Source of the DNA: Rhodospirillales bacterium
GTDB lineage: Bacteria; Pseudomonadota; Alphaproteobacteria; Rhodospirillales; JASLLZ01
Length of the DNA: 64,000 bases
Assembly: GCA_030746775.1 (NCBI GenBank)
Contig: JASLLZ010000001.1
Location: 40,175-104,174 of the forward strand
Direction: 5' to 3'
Position 1 is the stretch's first letter. Every line of letters begins with the position of its first letter. A program made the translations under genes and the position numbers. The notes beneath the pieces were generated by a model that did not search any database, was not told the origin of the DNA, and saw nothing but the letters and a program-made list of their open reading frames with translations. This document shows, piece by piece, positions 10,491 to 19,865 of this stretch.

Positions 10491-11824
10491 CCCACATCCT
10501 GCAACGTCAAACCGGCGTCGTCGCGCCGGTGGCCGCCGGCGGCGACGGCATCTATGTCATCGACAAGGAGGGCAAGCGCTACGTCGACGCGACGGGCGGT
10601 CCTTCGGTCGCCTGCCTGGGTCACGGCGACCCCGAAGTGCGCCAGGCGGTCATCGACCAGATGGAAAAAATTTCCTATGTCAGCAACCAGTTTTTCACCA
10701 CCGAGGTTGCCGAGGATCTGGCCGATATCCTGATTGCCGGCGCGCCGCCGGGGATCGCTTCGGTTACCTATACCTGCGGCGGCTCGGAGGCCGTCGAATC
10801 GGCGATCAAGATGGCGCGTCAGTATTTTGTCGAGATTGGACAGCCCGAACGTTATCGCTTCATCGCCCGGCGTCAGAGCTACCATGGCACCACACTCGGC
10901 ACCCTGGCGGTGGGCGGCCATGTGGCCCGGCGCGCGGCTTACGAACCGATGCTGATGGAGACCTCGCACATCGCACCCTGTTATGCATACCGGGGCATGG
11001 CGCCGGGCGAGAGCGAAGAGGATTACGGCCTTCGCGTCGCCGACGAACTGGAAGCCGAGATATTAAGGCTGGGGCCCGAAACGGTGGCCGCATTCTTCGC
11101 CGAAACCGTGGTCGGCGCCGCCCTCGGCGCGGTGCCGCCGGTGCCCGGATACTTCAAGCGCGTGCGCCAGATCTGCGACCGCCATGGCGTCCTTCTGGTG
11201 CTTGACGAGATCATGTCGGGCATGGGACGGACGGGGACCTTGCATGCCTGCGAGCAAGAAGGCGTCTCGCCCGATCTGATGACCGTCGCCAAGGGCCTGG
11301 GGGCCGGCTACCAGCCCATCGGCGCCGTCCTGGTCGGCGCCAGGATCGTCGATGCCATCGCCGCCGGCAGCGGCACGCTTATGCATGGCCTTACCTACAT
11401 GGCCCATCCGGTGGGCTGCGCCGCGGCCCTGGCCGTCCAGCGCGCCATCCGCGACCGCGACCTCTTGGCCAACGTGCGCCGCCAGGGCGCGGTGTTGAGT
11501 GACGCGCTTCAGGACCGCTTCGGCAACCACCACCACGTCGGCGATATCCGGGGACGCGGACTGTTCTGGGGCGTGGAACTGGTCGCCGACCGCGACACAA
11601 AGGAGCCCTTCGACGCCGATCTCAAGCTCAACGCGCGGGTCAAGGCCGAAGGCATGGCGCGCGGATTGATCTGCTATCCGATCGGCGGCAACGTGGACGG
11701 AATAAGTGGCGATGTGGTGATGATATCGCCGCCGTTCATCGTCGGCGAGACCCAAGTCGGCGAGATCGTGGAATTGGTTAGTGAGGCGGTGGATGCCGCC
11801 CTCGCCACGGTAACCGGCCAATAG
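10487..11824 (+). CDS. Class III PLP aminotransferase
   Basis: LLVLDEIMSGMGRTG, AKGLGAGYQPIGAVLV (PLP Lys); ATGA overlap with the RpiR gene. Confidence 0.9.
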   Translation: MTHILQRQTGVVAPVAAGGDGIYVIDKEGKRYVDATGGPSVACLGHGDPEVRQAVIDQMEKISYVSNQFFTTEVAEDLADILIAGAPPGIASVTYTCGGSEAVESAIKMARQYFVEIGQPERYRFIARRQSYHGTTLGTLAVGGHVARRAAYEPMLMETSHIAPCYAYRGMAPGESEEDYGLRVADELEAEILRLGPETVAAFFAETVVGAALGAVPPVPGYFKRVRQICDRHGVLLVLDEIMSGMGRTGTLHACEQEGVSPDLMTVAKGLGAGYQPIGAVLVGARIVDAIAAGSGTLMHGLTYMAHPVGCAAALAVQRAIRDRDLLANVRRQGAVLSDALQDRFGNHHHVGDIRGRGLFWGVELVADRDTKEPFDADLKLNARVKAEGMARGLICYPIGGNVDGISGDVVMISPPFIVGETQVGEIVELVSEAVDAALATVTGQ

Positions 11825-11870
11825 ATCATTTGATATGAAAAAGCGGTTGATGGAATCATTTGTTGCAAAA
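11824..11870. promoter_or_regulatory. Pair of TCATTTG-centred repeats upstream of TAXI-TRAP operon, candidate RpiR operators
   Basis: GATCATTTGATATGAAA (11824-11840) and GAATCATTTGTTGCAAAA (11853-11870), matching motifs at 9463-9510. Confidence 0.4.
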
Positions 11871-11964
11871 CCTGCCGAGGCAGGGATAGCGTAGACTAGA
11901 CGGCAAGGGACGGTCATCGGCGGACCGATCATGATTTTGGTTTGTGTCCGCCGGGAGCCGAACT

Positions 11965-11980
11965 AAACTGACGTTAGTTT
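11965..11980. promoter_or_regulatory. 16-bp near-perfect palindrome AAACTgACGTtAGTTT
   Basis: AAACT..ACGT..AGTTT inverted repeat in the intergenic region 194 bp before the TAXI gene. Confidence 0.35.
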
Positions 11981-12173
11981 CGGGTCGACGCGCTAAGTTG
12001 ACCGAACGGGGAGGCATAATGAGTGACCGGACACAACATACCGGCCCGGAGGAGATGCAAGGCTCGCAACTCCTGTTCCAAGCCTCACGCTGGGGTACTC
12101 CCCAGGCCCGGGCCAAGCCGGCCCGCGCCGCACGAACTATTCATCAATTGAGTCAACTAGGGAGATAGCCACA

Positions 12174-13181
12174 ATGAAAAGGCTCACGCTTATGACACTC
12201 GCCCTGGCGCTGGTCGCGGGGGCGTTTACCTTGACCGCCGGCGACGCGGCGGCACAGGGCAAGAAACAGTTCATCGCCATCGGCACCGGCGGTCCGACGG
12301 GCGTCTACTTCGTCACCGGCAACGCCATCTGCCGCTCGGTCCACAGGGCGGCGGCCGAAGGCCGCAAGTCGGGCCGCAAGCACGGCATCCGCTGCTCGGC
12401 GCCGTCGACTGGCGGCTCGACCTACAACATCAACAACATCATGGCGGGCGATCTTGAATTCGGCGTCGCCCAGTCGGACTGGCAGTTCCACGCCTACAAC
12501 GGCTCGAGCAAGTACGAAGGCAAGGCGGTCAAGAAGCTCAGGGCCGTTTTCTCGGTCCATCCCGAGCCCATCCAGATCATCGTCGGCAAGGGCGTCAACA
12601 TCAACGGCTGGGGCGACCTCAAGGGCAAGAAGGTTAATATCGGCAACCCGGGCTCCGGTCAGCGCGGTACCGCCGACTTCCTGATCAAGGAATCCGGTTG
12701 GGACAAGGACAAGGACTTCAAACTGGCCGCCGAGCTGACCTCGACGGAGCAGTCGAAGGCACTGTGCGACGGCAAGATCGACGCCTTCTTCTACACCGTT
12801 GGTGTGCCCAACGCCGGTGTTTCCGTGGCGACCGATGGCTGCGGCGCCAAGATCGCCAATTTCAACGGCTCTCTGGCAAAAAGTATGGTCACCAAGGACC
12901 GGCCCTATTACGCCTGGGCGACCATTCCCAAGGGCACCTACAAGACCACTTCCTCCGACGTAACCACCTGGGGCGTCAAGGCGACGTTCGTGACCAGCGC
13001 CGACGTGCCGGAAGACGTGGTTTATGAGGTGACGCGCGCGGTGTTCGAGAACTTCGAGGAGTTCAAGAAGTTGCACCCGGCGTTCAAGAATCTTGATCCC
13101 AAGACGATGATCAAGGACGGCCTCTCGGCGCCGCTGCATAAGGGCGCCGCCAAGTACTACAAGGAAAAGGGCTGGATGTAG
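12174..13181 (+). CDS. TAXI family TRAP transporter solute-binding protein
   Basis: Signal peptide; FIAIGTGGPTGVYFVTGNAIC; STGGSTYNINNIMAGDLEFGVAQSDWQFHAYNG. Confidence 0.9.
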   Translation: MKRLTLMTLALALVAGAFTLTAGDAAAQGKKQFIAIGTGGPTGVYFVTGNAICRSVHRAAAEGRKSGRKHGIRCSAPSTGGSTYNINNIMAGDLEFGVAQSDWQFHAYNGSSKYEGKAVKKLRAVFSVHPEPIQIIVGKGVNINGWGDLKGKKVNIGNPGSGQRGTADFLIKESGWDKDKDFKLAAELTSTEQSKALCDGKIDAFFYTVGVPNAGVSVATDGCGAKIANFNGSLAKSMVTKDRPYYAWATIPKGTYKTTSSDVTTWGVKATFVTSADVPEDVVYEVTRAVFENFEEFKKLHPAFKNLDPKTMIKDGLSAPLHKGAAKYYKEKGWM

Positions 13182-13279
13182 GCCCAATGCGCCAAGGGTT
13201 GGCGGCACCCCTGCGTTCGTTGCGCGGGGGTGCCGTGCCTTGACCCAGGATCCGTGATCTTCATTGAAGGACGGGGGGT

Positions 13280-15691
13280 ATGGCTGAGGCGGAATCGCCG
13301 GCGACGGAGCCGGCACCGGAGGACCTGGAAAATACTCTGGAAGAGATAGAATACACCGGGCGCCAGCACGCGCCCCGGGTAGCAATCGTCATTGGCTTTA
13401 TCGCCGCCCTGTGGTCGATCTTCCAGTTGTGGATCGCCTCGCCCCTGCCGTTCATTTTCGATTTTGCGATCATCGTCGACGTCCCGGCCCGTGGCATTCA
13501 TTTGGCCTTTGGGCTTCTTCTTTGTTTTCTTATCTTTCCCGCCTCGCGACGCCAGGCGGGGGCAAGGATTCCGCTTTCCGACCTCGTCCTGGCGTTGGTC
13601 GCCACCGGCTGCGCCCTTTACATGTGGCTGGGCTGGGAAGGATTGTCGGAGCGTGCCGGCATCCTGCTCACCTATGACCTTTCGATTTTCGGTTTCGAAT
13701 TTACCTTTCCCATTGAGGCCATCATCGGCGGGACGGGTATCGTCCTCTTGTTGGAGGCGACGCGGCGCTCGATCGGCTTGCCGTTGGTCGTCGTCGCCAC
13801 GATTTTCCTGCTCTATTCGATCTTCGGCCAGTCGATGCCCGATATCATCTCCCACAAGGGCGTCAGCCTGACGCGGTTGACCGGATATCAGTGGCTGGGC
13901 GGCGAGGCCATCTTCGGTATCCCGATCGACGTTTCGGTCAGCTTCGTCTTCTTGTTCGTCCTCTTCGGGGCGATGCTGGACAAAGCCGGCGCCGGGAAAT
14001 ACTTCCTCGACCTGGCCTTCGCCATGGTCGGGCGGTTCCGCGGCGGACCGGCCAAGGCGGCCATCCTGGCCTCGGGTATGACGGGACTGATTTCCGGCTC
14101 CTCGATCGCCAATACCGTGACCACGGGGACATTCACCATTCCGGTGATGAAGCGCATCGGTATTCCGGCGGTCAAGGCCGGCGCCATCGAGGTCGCGGCC
14201 TCGGTCAACGGCCAGATCATGCCGCCGATCATGGGCGCCGCCGCCTTCATCATCGCCGAACTGGTCGGCATCACCTATTTCGACGTCATCGTCGCCGCTT
14301 TCATCCCCGCCTTTATCTGCTACATAGCGCTTCTCTACATTTCGCACCTGGAGGCGATGAAGCTGGGCTTGAAGCGCCTGCCCGCGGCCGAAATTCCACC
14401 GCTTCGAGAGACCTTCCTGAGCGGCGTCCATTTCATCATCCCGATCGTCGTCTTGGTCTACCTGCTGATGGTCGAGCGGTGGACGCCCGCCAGTTCCGTC
14501 TTCTACTCAATCCTTCTGATGATGGTCATCGTCGTGGTTCAGCACGTAATTGCGGCTTTGCGCGGCGGAGATGCCTCGGTCGGCCGCGCCGTCACCGAGG
14601 GATTGATCGATATCTACGCCGGTCTCATCGCCGGGGCGCGCAACATGATCACCATCGCGGTGGCGGTGGCGGCGGCCGGCATCATTGTCGGCTCGGTCTC
14701 CTCGACCGGCCTCAACAACGCCTTGGTCGGCGTCGTCGAGGCGATATCGGGCGGCAACGTATTCATCCTATTGGCCATGACCTCGGTGCTCTGCATCATT
14801 CTTGGCATGGGCCTGCCGACGACGGCCAACTATCTGGTCGTGGCATCGCTGCTGGCCGGCGTGGTGGTGGAACTGGGGAATGCGGCGGGCCTCGTATTTC
14901 CGCTTATCGCGGTGCACCTCTACGTCTTCTATTTCGGGCTTATGGCCGACGTCACGCCGCCGGTGGCCTTGGCCGCCTTCGCCGCCTCGGCGATCTCGCG
15001 CGCCGATCCCATCAAGACCGGCATCCAGGCCTTCTATTACGAGATCAGGACGGCGATCCTGCCGGTCGTATTCATCTTCAATCCCGAGCTTCTGCTGATC
15101 GGTGTCGAGAGTGTGTGGCACGGAATTGCGGTCTTCATCATAGGGCTGATCGCCATTCTCAGTTTCAGCTCGCTGACCCAGAACTTCATGTTCGCCCGCA
15201 ACAAGGTTTACGAGGCGATCATACTGGCCGTGGTGACGGTGGCGCTGTTCAGACCGGATGTCTTCATGGACCGGGTTTACCCGGCCTTCGCCACCGCCGA
15301 TCTGAAAGCCTTCGCGGCCGGCGAAGCGGTGGCCAAGCCCGGATATACCATCCGCTTGCACGTCGTGCGCCAGACCGAGTACGGCGACCGCTTCAAGCTC
15401 TATTCGGTGGCAACTCCCGGGATCGTGCCGGATGAGACATACGGGCGATATGGGCTCAAGGTGGAGCCCGCCGACGGCCGCTTTGAGGTGACCGCTCTGG
15501 AATTCAACGGCCTGGCCGAACAACGCGGCATCGAGGTCGGCGATATCGTCACCGACGTGGATGTGGAAACGGTGGGCCGGCCGGCCAAGGAATGGGTTTA
15601 TCCCTTTGCTTTCGCCCTGCTGGGGTTGGTCATGGTCTTGCAGTTGATGCGCCGCCGCCGCGATTCGGCCGCGGCACCCAGCACTCCATAG
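13280..15691 (+). CDS. TRAP transporter permease, fused 4TM/12TM subunits
   Basis: 803 aa, many TMs, GLISGSSIANTVTTGTFTIPVMKR and ILGMGLPTTANYLV typical of TAXI-type fused permeases. Confidence 0.92.
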   Translation: MAEAESPATEPAPEDLENTLEEIEYTGRQHAPRVAIVIGFIAALWSIFQLWIASPLPFIFDFAIIVDVPARGIHLAFGLLLCFLIFPASRRQAGARIPLSDLVLALVATGCALYMWLGWEGLSERAGILLTYDLSIFGFEFTFPIEAIIGGTGIVLLLEATRRSIGLPLVVVATIFLLYSIFGQSMPDIISHKGVSLTRLTGYQWLGGEAIFGIPIDVSVSFVFLFVLFGAMLDKAGAGKYFLDLAFAMVGRFRGGPAKAAILASGMTGLISGSSIANTVTTGTFTIPVMKRIGIPAVKAGAIEVAASVNGQIMPPIMGAAAFIIAELVGITYFDVIVAAFIPAFICYIALLYISHLEAMKLGLKRLPAAEIPPLRETFLSGVHFIIPIVVLVYLLMVERWTPASSVFYSILLMMVIVVVQHVIAALRGGDASVGRAVTEGLIDIYAGLIAGARNMITIAVAVAAAGIIVGSVSSTGLNNALVGVVEAISGGNVFILLAMTSVLCIILGMGLPTTANYLVVASLLAGVVVELGNAAGLVFPLIAVHLYVFYFGLMADVTPPVALAAFAASAISRADPIKTGIQAFYYEIRTAILPVVFIFNPELLLIGVESVWHGIAVFIIGLIAILSFSSLTQNFMFARNKVYEAIILAVVTVALFRPDVFMDRVYPAFATADLKAFAAGEAVAKPGYTIRLHVVRQTEYGDRFKLYSVATPGIVPDETYGRYGLKVEPADGRFEVTALEFNGLAEQRGIEVGDIVTDVDVETVGRPAKEWVYPFAFALLGLVMVLQLMRRRRDSAAAPSTP

Positions 15692-15701
15692 GGGGCCGAC
15701 C

Positions 15702-16130
15702 ATGTACTCCGATATCCTCCTCGCCGTCGATCTCACCGACGAAAGTTCGTGGAACAAGGCCCTGCCGACGGCTGTCGGCTACTGCCAGTCCTTTGGCGCC
15801 ACCTTGCACATGCTTTCCGTGGTGCCCGATTTCGGCATGACCGTCGTCGGCCAGTATTTTCCCAAGAATTTTGAGAATGAGGCGGTCGAGTCGGCGCGCA
15901 AAGAGCTGCTCGCCCTTGCCGAGCGCCAAGTGCCCTCCGGCGTCGCGGTCGAGCACGTCGTTGCCTACGGCAGCATCTACGAAAAAATCCTGGCCGCCGC
16001 CCGGACCATCGAGTGCGACCTCATCGTGATGGCCTCTCAACGGCCCGAACTGAAGGACTACCTGTTGGGTCCCAACGCGGCCCGGGTGGTGCGCCACGCC
16101 GATTGCTCGGTGCTCGTGGTGCGCGGTTGA
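15702..16130 (+). CDS. Universal stress protein (UspA family)
   Basis: 142 aa Usp fold; DLIVMASQRPELKDYLLGPNAARVVRHADCSVLVVRG; next to a TRAP operon. Confidence 0.9.
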   Translation: MYSDILLAVDLTDESSWNKALPTAVGYCQSFGATLHMLSVVPDFGMTVVGQYFPKNFENEAVESARKELLALAERQVPSGVAVEHVVAYGSIYEKILAAARTIECDLIVMASQRPELKDYLLGPNAARVVRHADCSVLVVRG

Positions 16131-16148
16131 GGCATCCCGTTTAGGGAC

Positions 16149-16562
16149 CTACTTCTGCGATTTTAAATACGCGATCACGTCGTCGCGCTCGGCCGCTTTT
16201 TTCAGCTTGTAGGTCATCTTGCTCTTGCCCTTGGCATCGCCCAAGGCCTTGCGGATGAATTTCCTGGGGTCCTTGATGTATTCCGCGATGGCGTCGTCGT
16301 TCCACACCAGTCCCTTGCCGGCCGCCTGCTTGTAGCTCGGCGAATATTTGTAACCCTTGGCCAGGCCCGGTTTATTGCCGTAAATGGCGAACAGGTTGGG
16401 CCCGACTTTGTTCTTTCCGCCCTTCTTGATGGTATGGCACGCAAAACAACGTTTCTTGAAGACCTTGGCGCCGTTCTTGGCGTCGCCCGCGGCGAGCGCC
16501 GCTGTGCTGGACAATCCCATAGCCAAGGCGACGCTAAGTGCCAGGACCCTACCTTTGTTCAT
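16149..16562 (-). CDS. Class I cytochrome c
   Basis: Signal peptide; CFACH heme motif; GPNLFAIYGNKPG; SKMTYKLKKAAERDDVIAYLK. Confidence 0.9.
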   Translation of the reverse strand: MNKGRVLALSVALAMGLSSTAALAAGDAKNGAKVFKKRCFACHTIKKGGKNKVGPNLFAIYGNKPGLAKGYKYSPSYKQAAGKGLVWNDDAIAEYIKDPRKFIRKALGDAKGKSKMTYKLKKAAERDDVIAYLKSQK

Positions 16563-16715
16563 TACAAATCTCCTACAAGCAGCCGTCGTGTGAAATTGGC
16601 TTCCCATAGATAGGAAGCCTCGGCGGCATTATTAACAGAGATTGCGGGTTTGCAAGCGCGCGTTTCCATATTTTTCCAATTTCTTGAAACATGAGGCCGG
16701 CGGCGGTTCAAGTTC

Positions 16716-17870
16716 TTACGGATAACCCAGCTCTCGCCAGATGGCGTAGTCTTCGCGGAACTCCGCCAGGGAATTCCATACGCGCCGGAAGTCCGAATCG
16801 GCCAAGGTCTCCTCGTCCACCACGTCCCGCCAGGCGTGCTCGAACGCTTTCAAAACGGGCCTCGGCCAACGGTGTAGCTCAACCCCCTTGGCCTGGATGT
16901 CCTTCAACGCTTCGAATTGAAGGGCTTCGCCCTCGGCCAGTCCATAACGCAGGTTGTCGCCGCATGCCGTTTCGACGCGCACCTTCTGGATGGGCTCCAG
17001 CTTCTTCCACTGATCCAGGTTGACGATCAAGGGGAACAGTGTCGCCGGTTGGTGCCAACCCGGGAGATAATAATGTTTCGCCAGACGGTCGAGGCCAAGG
17101 GCCCGGTCAACGGCCGGCATCGAGAACTCGGCGGCGTCCAGGGTTCCCGCCTCGAGGGCCATGAAGATATCGCCACCGGCCAGGGCCACGGCGGCGACTC
17201 CCAACTTCTCCATGACCCTGGCCCCCAGGCCCGTTATGCGCATGCGCAGCCCCTTGAGGTCGTCGACGACCAGGATTTCCTTGCGGAACCAGCCCGACGC
17301 CTCGGGGGCGAGAAGACCGCAGGCCACGGCCTGGATGTTATGTTTGCGGTAAAGGGTTTCCATCAACGCCTTGCCGCCGCCGAATTCGATCCAGGCCAGA
17401 TACTCGCCCGCCGTCGGGCCGAAGGGAACGGCGCTGAACAGACTGATAGCGCTGGACTGGCCCATTAACGAGGCGGGAGAGGCGAAGGCGGCGTCGATGG
17501 CGCCCGACCCCACGGCATCGAAAATCTGATCGGCGGGCACCAGGGTCCCGGGCTCAAAGAAGCAGATTTCCATGGTGCCGCCGGAGACCCGCCAAACCTG
17601 CGTCTCAAGCCTTTTGGCCAGGGTCCCAAGCTGAGGCAGGCCGGCGCCATAGGCACTGGCCATCTTCCATTGCACTTCGGCCGGGTCGGGCCTTGGCGCC
17701 AGCGGGATGGAGGCGATCGACTCGCCGGCCGGCCGCCGTCCCTGGATGCCGGCCTTGACCAGGTTGGCGCCATCGCCGGAGGCCAATTCAAGGCGTGGCG
17801 AAATCACCGTCACCCCGACGACGATTCCGACGACCAGACCGACGATTACCGCGATGACCGAGTTGCGCAT
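16716..17870 (-). CDS. TRAP transporter DctP-family solute-binding protein, N-terminally TM anchored
   Basis: DctP-type features (PFGPTAGEYLAWIEFGGGKALM, LKGLRMRITGLGARVMEKLG, ALEAGTLDAAEF); no adjacent DctQ/DctM. Confidence 0.8.
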   Translation of the reverse strand: MRNSVIAVIVGLVVGIVVGVTVISPRLELASGDGANLVKAGIQGRRPAGESIASIPLAPRPDPAEVQWKMASAYGAGLPQLGTLAKRLETQVWRVSGGTMEICFFEPGTLVPADQIFDAVGSGAIDAAFASPASLMGQSSAISLFSAVPFGPTAGEYLAWIEFGGGKALMETLYRKHNIQAVACGLLAPEASGWFRKEILVVDDLKGLRMRITGLGARVMEKLGVAAVALAGGDIFMALEAGTLDAAEFSMPAVDRALGLDRLAKHYYLPGWHQPATLFPLIVNLDQWKKLEPIQKVRVETACGDNLRYGLAEGEALQFEALKDIQAKGVELHRWPRPVLKAFEHAWRDVVDEETLADSDFRRVWNSLAEFREDYAIWRELGYP

Positions 17871-18036
17871 GCACCGTTCTCCAGACCACGCGGGCGAACC
17901 CCATGCGGTGGTTTCTTTTTGCCAGCCTTTGGTTGGCCGCGCAACCGGCGTCGGCGCGTTGACGGGGATAGGGCATATGGCTAGGGTCTATTCCACCCCC
18001 ACCACCGATGACGGGCTTGCCCCGCAGGAGAATATA

Positions 18037-18966
18037 ATGGCCCAAGCGCGTACCGACTGGAAAGGTGTGTTCACCCCGATCGTCACGCCGTTCACCCCCG
18101 ATGGCGCCTTTGACGAGGCCGCCGTTCGCCAGGTCGTCGACCAGCAAATCGCCGAAGGGGCGCATGGCATCATTGCCGCCGGCAGCACCGGCGAGTGGTT
18201 CTCCCTGACCGACGACGAGCGCATCCGTCTGTTCGAGGTGTGCAAGGAACAGGTGGCCGGCCGCCGGCCCCTTCTCGCCGGAACGGCGGCCATCGGCACC
18301 GACCAAGCGGTAGCGATGACGCGGGCGGCCAAAAAGATCGGCTGCGACGGTTGCATGGTTCTGCCGCCGCCCTACGCGCTGCCGTCAAGGCGCGAGGTAA
18401 TCGCCCACTACAAATCGATCGCCGACGTCGGTCTGCCGATCATGCTTTATAACAATCCCAATCGCACTCAGATCGATCTGGTGCCGTCGTTGGTCGACGA
18501 TCTTGCCGCCTTCGACGCGGTGGTTGCCATCAAGGACAGCTCAAAAGACCTGTTCCAGAAGGCCGAGACCTGTCACCGGGTCAAGGACCGCCTCGCCGTG
18601 TTCACCGGCATGGAGCCTTACGCGCTGACCATGATCCAGCGTGGCGTGGTGGGCATCGTGTCGATGATGGCCAACGTCTGCTGCACCCACGTCGTCGCTA
18701 ATTTCGAGCATTCCTTCGCCGGCCGCTACGCCGAGGCGATGCCTCACCAGGATGTCATCGACCGCGCCTTCGAGATCATCGCCCGTCACGGCCTTGGCAA
18801 CTATCCCACCATCAAGGCGATGATGAATGTCCTGGGCCGGTGCGGCGGCGACGTGCGCCAGCCCTATCTGCCGGCGCCGGACGATGTGCTGGCGAAAATC
18901 AGGGACGAACTGGCGGCCATCGGGCTGACCGCCGCCAGCGTGGGCAATCAGGCCGCCGCCGAGTAG
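18037..18966 (+). CDS. Dihydrodipicolinate synthase/NAL family protein (DapA-like aldolase/dehydratase)
   Basis: GVFTPIVTPFTPDG, GSTGEWFSLTDDER, LYNNPNRTQ (Tyr), AIKDSS (Schiff-base Lys). Confidence 0.9.
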   Translation: MAQARTDWKGVFTPIVTPFTPDGAFDEAAVRQVVDQQIAEGAHGIIAAGSTGEWFSLTDDERIRLFEVCKEQVAGRRPLLAGTAAIGTDQAVAMTRAAKKIGCDGCMVLPPPYALPSRREVIAHYKSIADVGLPIMLYNNPNRTQIDLVPSLVDDLAAFDAVVAIKDSSKDLFQKAETCHRVKDRLAVFTGMEPYALTMIQRGVVGIVSMMANVCCTHVVANFEHSFAGRYAEAMPHQDVIDRAFEIIARHGLGNYPTIKAMMNVLGRCGGDVRQPYLPAPDDVLAKIRDELAAIGLTAASVGNQAAAE

Positions 18967-18970
18967 GTTC

Positions 18971-19861
18971 GTGCCGCCGCTGGTGCCGACGGGGGACCAG
19001 GTGTTCCTCGACCATGTCGGCCTTTTCGTACCCGACCTGGAGGCCTCGCCCGATCGTTACGCCGACCTTGGCTTTAACCTGACGCCGCCGGCGCGCCATG
19101 GCGACGCCGGCGCCGGGCCGAGCGGCACCGGCAACCGCTGCGCCATGTTCGGCGCCGGATACCTGGAGATTTTGGGATCCACCGGCGAGGATACGCCCCT
19201 GGCGCGGCAACTGCGGGCCGGACTCGATCGCTACCCCGGCCTGCATCTGATCGCCTTTGCCGTCGCCGACGCCGAAGCGCACCATGAGGCCCTGCCGGGG
19301 CGGGGCTTCGAAGCGCAAGCCATGGTCCGCCTGCGCCGTTCGGTGCCGACCGAGGATGGCGAAGCGACGGCGTGTTTCGACGTCGTACGCCCGCTGCCGG
19401 GATCGATGCCCGAAGGGCGCATCCAGATGCTGACCCACCACACGCCCGAGCTGGTCTGGCAGCCGCGCTATCGAGATCACGCCAACGGCGCCTTGGCGCT
19501 GAGCAGTGTCTTGGTCGCCGTCGATGACGTGGCCGAGGCCGCCGCCCGCTTTGCCCGTTTCCTCGGCCGCGGGTCGCCAAGCGGCGGCGAACGGGGAGAG
19601 GTGGCGTTGGACCGGGGGCGCCTCGCATTCGTAGAGCCCGGGCGTCTCGGCGCGAAGTTGGCGGGGGTCGCGGCACCGTCGGTGCCCTATATCGCGGCAA
19701 TGAGCCTGGAAACCGCCGGTCTGGAAGCGACGAAGCGTTATTTCGACGGCCGGGACATCCCCTGGGAGCCCCTGGACGGCGGCCGGATCAGGGTCCCCGG
19801 CCGGGCGGCGCTTGGTGCGCACCTGGTCTTTCACGAACCGGACGCTGGACCCGGATGGTGA
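18971..19861 (+). CDS. VOC family / glyoxalase-like domain protein
   Basis: VFLDHVGLFVPDLEASPDRYADLGFNLTPPARH... tandem VOC halves; 4 bp after the DapA-like gene. Confidence 0.75.
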   Translation: MPPLVPTGDQVFLDHVGLFVPDLEASPDRYADLGFNLTPPARHGDAGAGPSGTGNRCAMFGAGYLEILGSTGEDTPLARQLRAGLDRYPGLHLIAFAVADAEAHHEALPGRGFEAQAMVRLRRSVPTEDGEATACFDVVRPLPGSMPEGRIQMLTHHTPELVWQPRYRDHANGALALSSVLVAVDDVAEAAARFARFLGRGSPSGGERGEVALDRGRLAFVEPGRLGAKLAGVAAPSVPYIAAMSLETAGLEATKRYFDGRDIPWEPLDGGRIRVPGRAALGAHLVFHEPDAGPGW

Positions 19862-19865
19862 TTTC

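Noticed and set aside
12019-12168. 49-aa ORF MSDRTQHTGPEEMQGSQLLFQASRWGTPQARAKPARAARTIHQLSQLGR
   Set aside because: No recognised features and lies in a regulatory-looking gap; coding status cannot be supported.
13891-15435. 514-aa plus-strand ORF overlapping the TRAP permease
   Set aside because: Out-of-frame shadow of the fused permease; Arg/His/Gly-rich translation.
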